64,000 nucleotides of DNA, taken from assembly GCF_040833955.1 (NCBI RefSeq), contig NZ_CP162133.1:1572001-1636000 (forward strand), written 5' to 3'. Positions 30,537 through 39,466 of this stretch are shown here, in pieces. The notes beneath the pieces are model-generated. The model did not search any database. It saw only the letters and a list, made by a program, of their open reading frames with translations, and was not told the DNA's origin. The translations under genes were made by a program, and so were the position numbers. How positions within the stretch are numbered: the stretch's first letter is position 1; each line of letters opens with the position of its first letter. This DNA comes from Leptospira sp. WS60.C2. GTDB taxonomy: Bacteria > Spirochaetota > Leptospiria > Leptospirales > Leptospiraceae.

Positions 30537-31787
30537 TTAGTGTTTCCATCCAAAATCTGGAAAGGATTCCAAATAAAATGACACCCCAGGAGCGGTCAAC
30601 TGTTCCAATTTGTCCCAGTTTTTGGTAATCCATCGACGTTCTACGTAGTCACAGTAGTCCTTGAGATTCCTACCTGATGCATCTAGTAACAAATCGGCGA
30701 TTTGTTCTCTTTCGACTTGCGAGAGGTGTTTGGCATATCCCTCCAAAATTTTTGTCCTTTCTTCGCGATTGGGAAGGGGAAACCGAATTTTTCGGTCAAA
30801 ACGAGAGAGAAGTGCCGTATCCAAATCTTCTTTTCGGTTGGTAGCTCCAATGGTGATGGTTCCCGTTTTTTCGGCAAATCCATCTAATTTGCGTAGAAGC
30901 ACACTGAGTAGGTTTCGTGTCGCTTCAAAGAGACCATCTTCTCTGGAAGTTGCCAAGGAATCGATTTCGTCGAGAAACAACATACACTTTGGAAAGAGTG
31001 CTGCCGCATCAAATACCATGGCTAGGTTTTGCGAGGACTCGCCATAGTATTTGCTCAGGATGGATTCGATGGGAACATATACCATGGGAACTCCACATAA
31101 ATGAGAGACAATTTTTGCCATGCTTGTTTTTCCCACCCCTGGTTCTCCTTCGAAGAGAACGGCACGTGGTAGGTTTCCTGTTGGTTTTTGCCTGGTGAGT
31201 TTTGTAATTTCCAGAAACGGTTCGGGCTTTTTAAGAGGAAATACCAAACTTTCTAAGATCTGTTCTTTTACGGAATCATAGCCATACACCGAATCAAAGC
31301 TGAGCTCATTTCCCTTCGCTTTTTCTAAAATGGGATCATAGACTTCCACTCCCAACGGTTCCAAAATCGACCTTGGATCCTTTGTTGTGCCTCCTTCCAA
31401 AGTTAGAAATTGGAATAGGTGGATAATGGTTTGGATTTCCTTTGTAGAAAAATCTCCAAGTTTGGAGCATTCCACTTTTAAGTCGGATTTAAAGGAAAAG
31501 CGGATCCGAAATCGGGAGGATAAATTCTTTTGTGGTTCAAATAAATTATCACCTAAAGTTTGTAAGCTTAGGTATCCATCTTCAAAATTATAAATCCTGA
31601 AGTTTTCAATGTAATTACGAACAATCCCAAGACAATCTAGGAGTTTCTCTTTCCCAACCGCATTTTGTCGGAACCGAAAGATCGTTTCGTCTTTTTCTTG
31701 AAGAAATTGATAGTTGGCCTGTTTGAGTTCCGAAAGGAATAGGTCTTTGGCCTTAAAAAAATCCAGTTGTGTTGGGGAATTGGACAT
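30537..31787 (-). CDS. AAA-family ATPase
   Basis: About 416 residues. The N-terminal about 190 residues match no domain I know. The C-terminal half is a classical AAA module: Walker A FEGEPGVGKTSMAK, Walker B CMLFLDEIDSLA, sensor 1 GATNRKEDLD, arginine-finger region LLSRFDRKIRFPLP. It resembles FtsH/Vps4/spastin-like AAA domains but has no protease domain. It probably remodels or unfolds a protein partner. The ATG at 31787 is preferred; a TTG at 31823 would add 12 residues. It is transcribed away from fliN. Confidence 0.8.
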   Translation of the reverse strand: MSNSPTQLDFFKAKDLFLSELKQANYQFLQEKDETIFRFRQNAVGKEKLLDCLGIVRNYIENFRIYNFEDGYLSLQTLGDNLFEPQKNLSSRFRIRFSFKSDLKVECSKLGDFSTKEIQTIIHLFQFLTLEGGTTKDPRSILEPLGVEVYDPILEKAKGNELSFDSVYGYDSVKEQILESLVFPLKKPEPFLEITKLTRQKPTGNLPRAVLFEGEPGVGKTSMAKIVSHLCGVPMVYVPIESILSKYYGESSQNLAMVFDAAALFPKCMLFLDEIDSLATSREDGLFEATRNLLSVLLRKLDGFAEKTGTITIGATNRKEDLDTALLSRFDRKIRFPLPNREERTKILEGYAKHLSQVEREQIADLLLDASGRNLKDYCDYVERRWITKNWDKLEQLTAPGVSFYLESFPDFGWKH

Positions 31788-31873
31788 AAAGAACAAAATA
31801 GGGAAGATTGTCTTTTTTTTCAAGGAAGGATTTTGATTTCCTCCGACGAATACATTGTAGAGGTTGTAGGATT

Positions 31874-32392
31874 ATGGGTGAAGGTTCACTATCACAAGAA
31901 GACATAGACGCGTTACTCGGCGGATTTAGCGGAGGAAGCACACCTGCAGCTGGTGGCTCAGGCGGGGGTGGAGGCGGACTCGACGACCTTGATGCTCTCG
32001 TAGGGGGCGGAGGTGGTGATGACAATGGACCTTCCTTTGCCGACATAGCCGCAGCCCTCGGACCAAGTGCCACACCAGCGCCGGCCAGAACCCAATCCAA
32101 AACTCAGTCCAGTTCTGGAAGCAACACAGCCAACCTCAATTTATTACTCGATGTCACATTACAACTGACCATTGAGCTTGGTCGTACAACCATGTTCATC
32201 AAAGACGTCTTACAACTAACTGAAGGAACAGTAGTGGAACTCGACAAAAATATTGGAGAGGAACTGGATATCCTTGCCAATGGAAAACTTGTCGGCCGCG
32301 GAAAACTAATCGTCTTGGATGATTATTATGGAGTTCAAATCACTCAAATTGTAGATCCAATGGAACGACTAGGCGGGCCTGCTTTTTTATAA
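31874..32392 (+). CDS. fliN: Flagellar motor switch protein FliN
   Basis: 172 residues from ATG 31874; a longer upstream frame has no support. The C-terminal about 80 residues are the SpoA/FliN domain (LLLDVTLQLTIELGRT, GKLVGRGKLIVLDDYYG, VDPMERL). The N-terminus carries LSQEDIDALLGGF, matching the short CheY-P or partner-binding motif of FliM and FliY (compare SQDEIDALLNA in FliM at 40450), followed by a Gly/Pro/Ala-rich linker. The protein belongs to the C-ring of the flagellar switch. Classical FliN lacks the N-terminal motif, so this one has a FliY-like tether. Confidence 0.93.
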   Translation: MGEGSLSQEDIDALLGGFSGGSTPAAGGSGGGGGGLDDLDALVGGGGGDDNGPSFADIAAALGPSATPAPARTQSKTQSSSGSNTANLNLLLDVTLQLTIELGRTTMFIKDVLQLTEGTVVELDKNIGEELDILANGKLVGRGKLIVLDDYYGVQITQIVDPMERLGGPAFL

Positions 32393-32433
32393 TTCCGTAA
32401 ATTTCACTTTAAACTAAGAAGGATGTTACATTC

Positions 32434-32889
32434 TTGGACACTAATACGTTCGAATACGAAATCGAAAGGATTATCAATCCTTCAGAATCTCTCCAAGAAG
32501 AACTTTGGCAGAGATTGCATGACTATAGTATCTCCAAGTTAGGTGATCCTTCCCTTGTATCAAAAGAATTTTTTGCCATTTTAGTGAAAGAAGGTGAGAC
32601 TCTCATTGCAGCCTCTCTCTGTTACTTGTTTTTTAAAGGACTCAACCTCCAACTGCTTTGGGTTGCAGAGGACAAACGAGGAAAGGACCTTGGCACGAAA
32701 CTGTTGCAAGTGATCGAAGAAGAAGCAATTCGATTGGGAGCCACTCTAGTATTCGGATATTCTTTTGGATTCCAAGCGCCCAAGTTTTATACCAAATTTG
32801 GGTATGAAGAAGTGGGCAAAATTCCCAATTACCCTGAAGGGCAGAATTGTTATTTCCTTTGTAAAAAATTGACGAAGGATTCTCCTTGA
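32434..32889 (+). CDS. GNAT-family N-acetyltransferase
   Basis: A 151-residue GNAT protein with the acetyl-CoA-binding motif in EDKRGKDLGTKLLQVIEEEA, followed by GATLVFGYSFGFQAPKFYTKFGYEEVGK, a usual GNAT C-terminal layout. The substrate is unknown; small amines or protein N-termini are typical for the family. The start is TTG at 32434 with a GAAGGA site 11 nt upstream. It lies 41 nt after fliN in the same direction. Confidence 0.82.
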   Translation: MDTNTFEYEIERIINPSESLQEELWQRLHDYSISKLGDPSLVSKEFFAILVKEGETLIAASLCYLFFKGLNLQLLWVAEDKRGKDLGTKLLQVIEEEAIRLGATLVFGYSFGFQAPKFYTKFGYEEVGKIPNYPEGQNCYFLCKKLTKDSP

Positions 32890-32942
32890 CGACAATTCCC
32901 TGCCAAACGAATTTGTAAATCTATGTTACTTCTGGCCATTGT

Positions 32943-33026
32943 ATAGACCGCCAAAACGGTGAGCTTGTTTTGGATATCCCGCCTAAATTATATTAGGAGG
33001 CGGCTATCAAATCGCAGGCGGTCTAT
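32943..33026. repeat. Second nested inverted-repeat element
   Basis: A perfect 10-bp outer stem, ATAGACCGCC (32943-32952) with GGCGGTCTAT (33017-33026), encloses an inner hairpin. In it CCGCCT (32979-32984) pairs with AGGCGG (32998-33003), extended by GATA/TATC, or alternatively CCTAA (32982-32986) pairs with TTAGG (32993-32997). The architecture (outer stem, inner GC hairpin, AT-rich core, competing pairings) resembles the element at 22.3 kb. There is no T-run, so it is not a plain terminator. It lies between the GNAT gene and the RNHCP gene. Confidence 0.55.
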
Positions 33027-33079
33027 TCCCTCACATCCATCGTTTTGGTTCCATGTTTTGTTTTGCCGCAAACACTGGT

Positions 33080-33547
33080 ATGTCACGTAACAATGACCAA
33101 GTCAATTTTCAAAAGATTTCTAAGAAAAATCGGTATATAGACGAAGACGAGGATAGAGACGTATCTACTTCGAAAAAGAAATCACATCGTTATCGATCTG
33201 ATACAGAAGAATTTCGTTGTGTCGAATGCAAACAAATGGTATTCCCACCTGGTTATGGAACAGACCAACGGAACCATTGTCCTAATTGCCTCACAAGCCT
33301 TCATCTGGACAACACTCCGGGTGATCGGGCGGCTACCTGTGGTAGTAAAATGGAGGCCATTTCCATCTGGGTTCGGAAAGGGGAATGGGTGATTTTACAC
33401 AGATGTAAAGGTTGTGGTGTGATCCATGCCAATCGGATTGGTCCTGATGACAACGAAGCATTGCTCTTGTCACTAGCAGCTCAAGCGATGGCAAAACCAA
33501 GTTTTCGTTTGTTTTCAGAGAGTCCGGTGGAAAATCCACCGGACTAA
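33080..33547 (+). CDS. RNHCP-domain zinc-binding protein
   Basis: 155 residues from ATG 33080. After a charged, disordered N-terminus, the core has four or more Cys/His metal-site motifs: FRCVECKQMV, DQRNHCPNCL, AATCGS and HRCKGCGVIHANRI. The RNHCPNC sequence gives the RNHCP domain its name. The function of this family is unknown; the zinc-ribbon look suggests RNA or ribosome interaction. It follows the nested inverted-repeat element. Confidence 0.85.
   Translation: MSRNNDQVNFQKISKKNRYIDEDEDRDVSTSKKKSHRYRSDTEEFRCVECKQMVFPPGYGTDQRNHCPNCLTSLHLDNTPGDRAATCGSKMEAISIWVRKGEWVILHRCKGCGVIHANRIGPDDNEALLLSLAAQAMAKPSFRLFSESPVENPPD
33521..33545. terminator. Hairpin overlapping the end of the RNHCP gene
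   Basis: AGTCCGGTGG (33521-33530) and CCACCGGACT (33536-33545) form a perfect 10-bp stem with a 5-nt loop. It runs into the stop codon, between convergent genes. No long T-run follows on either strand, so it may act as a weak bidirectional terminator or as 3'-end protection. Confidence 0.45.
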
Positions 33548-33563
33548 TTTGGTATGGGAACAC

Positions 33564-34484
33564 TTATGCTTTCGGTTTTTTAGCTTCTGTTAGGTTGGCA
33601 ATGAGGGTTGGTAAATTCATCACATCCGCTGGAATGAGAATTTCCGTATTCTCCTTTGCAACATTTAGAAAATTTTGAATGAAAGCCTTTGTGATTTGTA
33701 ACTTGATTGCAGAGGCTCCCCCTTGGTCGGAGATCGCTCCCGCGATGGCTTCAATTCCTTTTGCAGTAGCGACAGCCAAAGCTTCGATTTCTTTTGCCTT
33801 ACCTTCTGCCGAGTTGATCCTTCTTTGTTTTTCTCCTTCGGATTTGTTCACTGCTTCCTCTTTGAAACCTAGGGAACGGTTGATCCTTGCATCTCTTTCC
33901 CCTTCTGATAAAAGGACTTGAGAACGTTTTGCAATTTGAGCTTTTTTCTCTTTTTCCATTGCATCTAACACAGACTTAGGTGGAACAATGTTTAAAATTT
34001 CATAACGATTCACTTTGATTCCCCAAGGTTCCGATGCTTGGTCGATGGCGGCCACAATCGTAGAGTTGATTAGATCCTTTTCTCCGATTGTTTTGTCGAG
34101 TTCCATGGTTCCAATCACAGAACGCATTGTGGTTTGTGCTAGCTGGATGGCTGCAAATTGGAAATCTTCAATTCCATACGAGGCACGCACTGGATCGATG
34201 ATTTTTAAGTAAATCACTCCATCCACTTTTACTTGTACGTTGTCATGTGTGATACAAATCTGAGGTTGTACATCAATCGATTGTTCTTTTAGAGTATGAT
34301 AGTAGGCATCACGATCAATGAAGGGAATGAGAATGTGAAATCCAGCTCGTAAGGTGCGAGAATATTTTCCCAATCGCTCAACAATCAAAACATCTTGCGC
34401 AGGGATGATTCGAATGCAGCGAAAGATTTTATAAATCAAATAAATGGCAACAGCGGTCCAAAAGCCTAAATATAGAAACTCCAT
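33564..34484 (-). CDS. SPFH/stomatin-family membrane protein (paralogue 1)
   Basis: A 306-residue protein of the SPFH (stomatin/prohibitin, QmcA/HflC-like) family. One N-terminal membrane segment (LGFWTAVAIYLIYKIF) precedes the SPFH domain (ERLGKYSRTLRAGFHILIPF, ITHDNVQVKVDGVIYLKI), and a coiled, charged region ends in a short tail. Family members form large membrane cages and influence membrane proteolysis. It follows its paralogue by 2 nt, and the gene order NfeD-SPFH-SPFH is the classical partnership. Confidence 0.9.
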   Translation of the reverse strand: MEFLYLGFWTAVAIYLIYKIFRCIRIIPAQDVLIVERLGKYSRTLRAGFHILIPFIDRDAYYHTLKEQSIDVQPQICITHDNVQVKVDGVIYLKIIDPVRASYGIEDFQFAAIQLAQTTMRSVIGTMELDKTIGEKDLINSTIVAAIDQASEPWGIKVNRYEILNIVPPKSVLDAMEKEKKAQIAKRSQVLLSEGERDARINRSLGFKEEAVNKSEGEKQRRINSAEGKAKEIEALAVATAKGIEAIAGAISDQGGASAIKLQITKAFIQNFLNVAKENTEILIPADVMNLPTLIANLTEAKKPKA

Positions 34485-34486
34485 CT

Positions 34487-35407
34487 TTATTCTCCTACCT
34501 GTGGGATTTTAGTTGTGATCTTAGAAAGTCCTTCAAACACCCCACCTATATTGGCTAAAGTTTCTGGCACAACTGTAGTTTTAGATGTTTTCAAAATTTG
34601 ACCAAGGGCATCCAGATACTCTTGTGTGATTTGTAAACTCACTGCTTCCTTTCCACCTTTTTTGCTGATGGCTTCTGAGATGAGTTGTAATCCTTTCGCA
34701 GTGGCATTGGAGATAAGTGTGATTTCTTGAGCACGTCCGTCGGCTTCGTTCACCAAACGAATTTTTTCACCCTCAGAGATATTGATGGATTCTTGTCGTT
34801 CTCCCACTGAGTGGTTGACTCGTGATTCTTTTTCTCCTTGGGAAATCGTAATCTCTGCGCGACGTTCCCGTTCTGATTTCATTTGATTTTCCATCTCAAT
34901 CAAGATTTGTTTCGGAGGAGTGATGTTACGAATTTCGTAGCGTGTGACTTTAATGCCCCAAGGGTCTGTGGCTCTGTCAATATTGGAGACGACACGACCA
35001 TTGATTTCATCTCGTTCCGAGAGAAGATTATCAAAAATCAACTTACCAATTTCGGAACGAAGGGTTGTTTGAGCCAGTTGAGTTGTTGCTAACATAAAGT
35101 TATCAATTCCGTAAGATGCTTTTTCACCATCGATGACTTTTAAATATAAAACACCATCCACTTCGACAGATACGTTGTCCTTTGTGATACAAACTTGTGG
35201 ATCAATATCAATGGTTTGTTCTTTCAAGTTTTGTCTGTATCTGATTTGGTCAACAAACGGGATCATGAAGTAAAATCCAGATGTTAAGACTCCATTTAAA
35301 ACCCCTAACCGTTCTTTGATATAAACACTTTGCTCTGGTACTATGATGATTGTTTTTTTGATGATATAGACGACAGCCAAAAATACAATTATGACAACTT
35401 CGTTCAT
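34487..35407 (-). CDS. SPFH/stomatin-family membrane protein (paralogue 2)
   Basis: Another 306-residue SPFH protein clearly related to the one downstream. The N-terminal membrane segment (VVIIVFLAVVYIIKKTIIIV) is followed by KERLGVLNGVLTSGFYFMIPF and ITKDNVSVEVDGVLYLKV. The equal length and shared motifs point to gene duplication. It could form a hetero-oligomer with the other copy, as HflK and HflC do. The start has a strong AGGAGG site. An NfeD gene lies upstream. Confidence 0.9.
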   Translation of the reverse strand: MNEVVIIVFLAVVYIIKKTIIIVPEQSVYIKERLGVLNGVLTSGFYFMIPFVDQIRYRQNLKEQTIDIDPQVCITKDNVSVEVDGVLYLKVIDGEKASYGIDNFMLATTQLAQTTLRSEIGKLIFDNLLSERDEINGRVVSNIDRATDPWGIKVTRYEIRNITPPKQILIEMENQMKSERERRAEITISQGEKESRVNHSVGERQESINISEGEKIRLVNEADGRAQEITLISNATAKGLQLISEAISKKGGKEAVSLQITQEYLDALGQILKTSKTTVVPETLANIGGVFEGLSKITTKIPQVGE

Positions 35408-35502
35408 TCTTTCCTCCTCTTTGACGTATGAAGGAAACTACAGGAAATTGAAAAAGAGAAAAGGGTTTTTTTAGTTTGGGTTAAAAAAAATCAAACTTCG
35501 GC

Positions 35503-35958
35503 TTATGAATCGACTCTTTCCACGGTGAAGGTAAGATTTTCTCTTGAGATGATACGAACATATTCCCCTTTCGGAATCTTTGAATCTTTCGAAATGGCAT
35601 CCCAAACAGTTCCTTGGAACTTAATTTTGCCTCCATGGCGATTTACTAAGACATCAATTTCAACAGGTACGATTTGGTTTAAATAGTCATCTTTGATAAA
35701 CGGATCCACACTCGATTCGGATTTAAAAAACTTTTTGATGAGGGATCCTCCAAGTAGGATTGAAATCAAACTGGAAACCACCCATACAACCACTTCGGTG
35801 TAAAATTCCAAAGGCACTAGGCGCGAGAGGATTCCCGTAAAAATGGCACCCACTCCTAAAAACATGACAAACGTTCCGGGCAATAAGAATTCTGAGAAAA
35901 GAAGGATGATCCCAATGAAGATCCAAAGATAAGGTGTGTTTGCCAAAATTAAATCCAA
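35503..35958 (-). CDS. NfeD-family membrane protein
   Basis: A 151-residue NfeD-like protein. Two to three hydrophobic segments occupy the first 75 residues (LWIFIGIILLFSEFLLPGTFVMFLG is typical), and a C-terminal OB-fold-like soluble domain follows (GGKIKFQGTVWDAISKD, GEYVRIISRENLTFTVE). NfeD proteins pair with SPFH proteins encoded beside them. It is the first gene of this minus-strand run, 95 nt before the SPFH paralogue 2. Confidence 0.87.
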   Translation of the reverse strand: MDLILANTPYLWIFIGIILLFSEFLLPGTFVMFLGVGAIFTGILSRLVPLEFYTEVVVWVVSSLISILLGGSLIKKFFKSESSVDPFIKDDYLNQIVPVEIDVLVNRHGGKIKFQGTVWDAISKDSKIPKGEYVRIISRENLTFTVERVDS

Positions 35959-36053
35959 AGAATGAACCTCTCTGGAAGTAGACCTAATCTAGCAGTGAAT
36001 GGCAAGAAAAATAATACTTTGATTCCTCTGATAGGGAAAAGAACCTGTCTAGT

Positions 36054-36482
36054 GTGAAACGAATTTTGTATCTGCTTTTTGCTGTGTTCCTGTTCTTTCA
36101 ATTGTTCCCTGTGAGTCGTGAAAACCCACCTGTGACTTCTGAAATTGTTACTTCACAGGAAGTGAAAAACATTCTAAAACGTAGCTGTTATGATTGCCAT
36201 TCCAACGAGACCATTTGGCCAGCTTATTCTTACGTGTTTCCTGTTTCTTATCTTGTTACAAACCATGTAACGGAAGGAAGAGAAGAATTGAATTTCTCAG
36301 AATTCGGAAATCTACCAGAACGCAAACAAAACAAAAAGATCTATGAAGTTTGGGAACAAGTTGAGGAAGGGGAAATGCCACCAAAAGACTATCTTCTTCT
36401 GCATCCAAGTGCCCGATTGTCTGAAAAGGACAAAGAAGTATTAAAAAATTGGGCGAACCAGTCCAGTGGGGATTCCGAATGA
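36054..36482 (+). CDS. Haem-binding-domain (CxxCH) exported protein
   Basis: A 142-residue protein with an N-terminal signal or anchor ([17 protein letters not shown]). It has a CYDCHSNET motif, a CxxCH covalent haem site, in a setting typical of the small Haem_bd domain, with a downstream [13 protein letters not shown] segment supplying a Met ligand candidate. It probably acts in the periplasm in electron transfer or haem handling. The start is GTG at 36054. Its TGA overlaps the argH ATG (ATGA). Confidence 0.85.
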   Translation: MKRILYLLFAVFLFFQLFPVSRENPPVTSEIVTSQEVKNILKRSCYDCHSNETIWPAYSYVFPVSYLVTNHVTEGREELNFSEFGNLPERKQNKKIYEVWEQVEEGEMPPKDYLLLHPSARLSEKDKEVLKNWANQSSGDSE

Positions 36483-37915
36483 AAGAAAAAAAATTATGGG
36501 GAGGGCGATTTGATGCCGCTCCATCCTCTCTCATGATTCGCATCGGTGAATCCATTAGTTTCGATAAGGAATTGTATTCGCATGATATTGAAGGTTCGAT
36601 TTCTCATTCTAGAATGTTAAAACGAATCGGAATATTAACTGAATCGGAACAACGTAAGATTGAAACAGGTCTCATTCAAATCAAAAAAGAAATCGATTCA
36701 GGAAAATTTGAATTTAAAATCGAAAATGAAGACATTCACATGTCGATTGAATCTCGCCTAACAGAGCTTCTTGGCGATTTAGGAAAAAAACTCCATACAG
36801 GAAGAAGCCGTAACGACCAGGTTTCCCAAGATGTTCGTTTGTATATAAAAGCAGAGATTCAATCCATTTTGGTTTTGGTTTTGGATTTACTCACAGTTTG
36901 GGTAAAAAAAGCTGAAGCTCATACAAAAACGATCATTCCTGGTTATACGCATTTACAGATTGCACAGCCCATTCGTGCCTCTCATTATTTTCTTTCTCAT
37001 TTTTGGGCCAATGTTCGTGATTTTGAGGATTTTTATTCTGCGTATCTTAGGGCGGACGAACTTGTGTTAGGTTCCGGAGCCTTAGCAGGTGTGAATTACC
37101 AAACAGATAGGGAATTTTTAAGAAAGGATTTAAATTTAAGCAGGTCTTCCGAAAATTCCATGGATGCTGTGAGCCAAAGGGACCATATCTTCAAATTTCT
37201 TTTTGCCTCCACTCAATTTATGATCCATGTGTCTCGTTTTTGTGAGGAAATCATATTGTATACTTCGCAAGAATTCAGTTATTTTAAATTACCTGATCAC
37301 TTAACCACTGGTTCGTCGATTATGCCTCAGAAAAAAAATCCAGATGTGGCAGAGCTCATTCGTGGCAAAGCAGGTCGAGTGATGGGGAACTTAACCCATT
37401 TACTTGTGATGCTAAAGGGAACACCTCTCTCCTACAATAGAGATTTCCAGGAAGACAAAATCCCGCTGTTTGATACCGTAAAACAAATCAAAATTTGTAC
37501 GGAAGGCATTCGAGATATGGTTTCTGGAATCCAAATTTTTCCAGAAAATGCCACAAGAAGTTTACGAAACGGTTTTGCGACAGCGACCGATCTTGCCGAT
37601 TGGCTTGTGAGTGCAAAAGGCATTCCATTCCGTTCGGCACATGAGATTGTCGGAGAACTTGTGAAACATTGCTCCGCAAAAGGATATGACCTTTTCAACA
37701 TTCCCAGTGGAGAACGCGGGCAAATCCATGCAGTCCTCACGGACCCAGGTTACGAGGCGGCGATTTCACTCGAAACATCCTGTGATAAAAAAGATGTGTA
37801 TGGGGGAACGGCACTCCCTCGCCAAAAAGAACAGATCAAAAAAGCCAAAGCGAAACTAAACGAATTGACCAAAATCTTAAAATCAATAGAATCCAAAGGT
37901 AAAAAAACATTATGA
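36479..37915 (+). CDS. argH: Argininosuccinate lyase ArgH
   Basis: 478 residues from ATG 36479 ([11 protein letters not shown] is the typical start). It cleaves argininosuccinate to arginine and fumarate. The fumarase-superfamily signature [12 protein letters not shown] and the HTGRSRNDQ substrate segment are intact, and the [11 protein letters not shown] motif holds a catalytic His. The length is normal. A GGGGA sequence just upstream could serve as the ribosome-binding site. It overlaps the neighbouring genes by 4 nt on both sides. Confidence 0.96.
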   Translation: MKEKKLWGGRFDAAPSSLMIRIGESISFDKELYSHDIEGSISHSRMLKRIGILTESEQRKIETGLIQIKKEIDSGKFEFKIENEDIHMSIESRLTELLGDLGKKLHTGRSRNDQVSQDVRLYIKAEIQSILVLVLDLLTVWVKKAEAHTKTIIPGYTHLQIAQPIRASHYFLSHFWANVRDFEDFYSAYLRADELVLGSGALAGVNYQTDREFLRKDLNLSRSSENSMDAVSQRDHIFKFLFASTQFMIHVSRFCEEIILYTSQEFSYFKLPDHLTTGSSIMPQKKNPDVAELIRGKAGRVMGNLTHLLVMLKGTPLSYNRDFQEDKIPLFDTVKQIKICTEGIRDMVSGIQIFPENATRSLRNGFATATDLADWLVSAKGIPFRSAHEIVGELVKHCSAKGYDLFNIPSGERGQIHAVLTDPGYEAAISLETSCDKKDVYGGTALPRQKEQIKKAKAKLNELTKILKSIESKGKKTL

Positions 37916-38793
37916 AACCAATTTCCTGTTTTCCTATTCAATCCCTCGCTCTTGGCTTTTTACTTTTTAGTCAAACTGTGTTTTGCAGTGACCAAACCTT
38001 TAAAAAGATTACTTACGAACCAATTAGTTATTCTCCTACCAAAGTATTGGTCAAACGTGTTGACCAAACAACTGTAAAACTCCCTGAGAAACCAGCCATT
38101 TACGCTGTCATACAGACGACTCAAGGAGATCTTATTCTTGAGTTGTATGACCAAGCAGCACCCAAAACAGTGCAAAACTTCATTGATCTAGCCCAAGGGG
38201 AAAAGAATTTCACAACAGAAAAAGGTTCCGAAAGACGCCCGTTTTACGATGGTTTAAAATTCCATCGTGTGATTGAAAACTTTATGGCGCAAGGTGGTTG
38301 TCCGAGAGGAGACGGAACTGGGGGCCCAGGATTTCAATTTGAAGATGAAATCAATGGTAAGGCACTTGGGTTAGACAAACTAAAAATCAAAGATGCACCC
38401 CAGTATCAAGCCCAATTACAGAGAGCTGTTTTATCTGAGTTTAACATTCGTTCCCGACAAGAGTTTGAAGAAAAAAGAACCGAAGTGGAAAAAGCCTACC
38501 AAGAAGCGATGGAATTGCCTGTTTTGGAAGTGTTACACCGCGTAGGATACCGTTACAATGAAGTGGTTCCGAGTAAAAAAGCAACACGTGGTGCGCTTGC
38601 TATGGCAAATGCTGGACCTAATACTAATGGTTCCCAATTTTTTATCAACCAAGTGGATACACCGCATCTGGATGGTTTACACACTGTCTTTGGTTTTTTG
38701 ATCACTGGGTATGATGTGCTTGACCGAATCATTGAAAAGGGTAATTTGCAAACAACGATTCGTAAGGTTCTCATTTTAGACAAACGACAATGA
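37912..38793 (+). CDS. Exported cyclophilin-type peptidyl-prolyl isomerase with insertion
   Basis: A 293-residue protein with a signal peptide ([16 protein letters not shown]; the Cys may instead be a lipid site). Cyclophilin active-site motifs are present: [27 protein letters not shown] and NGSQFFINQ, then LDGLHTVFG. An insertion of roughly 60 residues, charged and helical (about 145-200), splits the domain between PGFQFEDE and NGSQFF. It would catalyse proline isomerisation in the periplasm. It overlaps argH by 4 nt and the next gene by 4 nt. Confidence 0.88.
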   Translation: MKPISCFPIQSLALGFLLFSQTVFCSDQTFKKITYEPISYSPTKVLVKRVDQTTVKLPEKPAIYAVIQTTQGDLILELYDQAAPKTVQNFIDLAQGEKNFTTEKGSERRPFYDGLKFHRVIENFMAQGGCPRGDGTGGPGFQFEDEINGKALGLDKLKIKDAPQYQAQLQRAVLSEFNIRSRQEFEEKRTEVEKAYQEAMELPVLEVLHRVGYRYNEVVPSKKATRGALAMANAGPNTNGSQFFINQVDTPHLDGLHTVFGFLITGYDVLDRIIEKGNLQTTIRKVLILDKRQ

Positions 38794-39395
38794 ATTACTT
38801 AGAAGGCATCGAGGTCATACAAAAATACACATCAGGTTCTTCCGTAGAACCTGTGTTAAAGTTTATTATGACTGTTCCTCACAATGAAGAAGCATTCTCG
38901 AACGCCTTGGATGAAATTGGTGGAATCAACCGTTACCCTGATACGTTTGTGGGTCTACTCAGTTACATCAGTTTTAATTTAGGTCAAAAAGCCAAAATGA
39001 ATCTATTGTATGAAACGGCTTTAGAAAAGTACGAATCTCTTAACCAAATCACTTCGAAAAAACGTCCCACGGAAGAAGAGGCAAAAATCAAACGTACTCT
39101 CACCGACTTCATTCTCAAAATTGAAAAGGTGTTTGAAATCCAGGACTTAACGGATGAAAGTTTGGTGAAAGAATTGAACCGTTTTGTTTCAGAGGCAAAC
39201 CTCTACGGGGTCACCGAAAACGAGATCAAAAACCTAAAATTGGCATCCAAAACAGTCGCTCTCATCGAACCACACTTGGACAAACAAAGAGAGAATTACT
39301 ACCAATACAAAAAATTAGGTACGATCATGACTCGACTCATCCGTATTGCAGACTACATTTTGGAAGAAGCTAAGTTGGGCATGAGCGCTTCTTAG
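38790..39395 (+). CDS. Conserved helical protein of unknown function
   Basis: A 201-residue, mainly helical, soluble and charged protein with no recognised motif. The N-terminal part (about 1-80) has short helices like TPR/HAT repeats, and the C-terminal part contains a longer amphipathic helix. No signal peptide is seen. It overlaps the cyclophilin gene by 4 nt, so it may be coupled to it. I do not recognise a family. Confidence 0.65.
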   Translation: MNYLEGIEVIQKYTSGSSVEPVLKFIMTVPHNEEAFSNALDEIGGINRYPDTFVGLLSYISFNLGQKAKMNLLYETALEKYESLNQITSKKRPTEEEAKIKRTLTDFILKIEKVFEIQDLTDESLVKELNRFVSEANLYGVTENEIKNLKLASKTVALIEPHLDKQRENYYQYKKLGTIMTRLIRIADYILEEAKLGMSAS

Positions 39396-39466
39396 CAAGC
39401 CGTTCTCGTTTTTTTTACCGAAAATTTCTGTCGGAAATTTCTTCCATTGCCGAAATTCTATAGTGA

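Noticed and set aside
35463..35502. Possible terminator between NfeD and SPFH genes
   Set aside because: An AGTTTG/CAAACT repeat exists, but on the transcribed minus strand it is followed by A residues rather than T.
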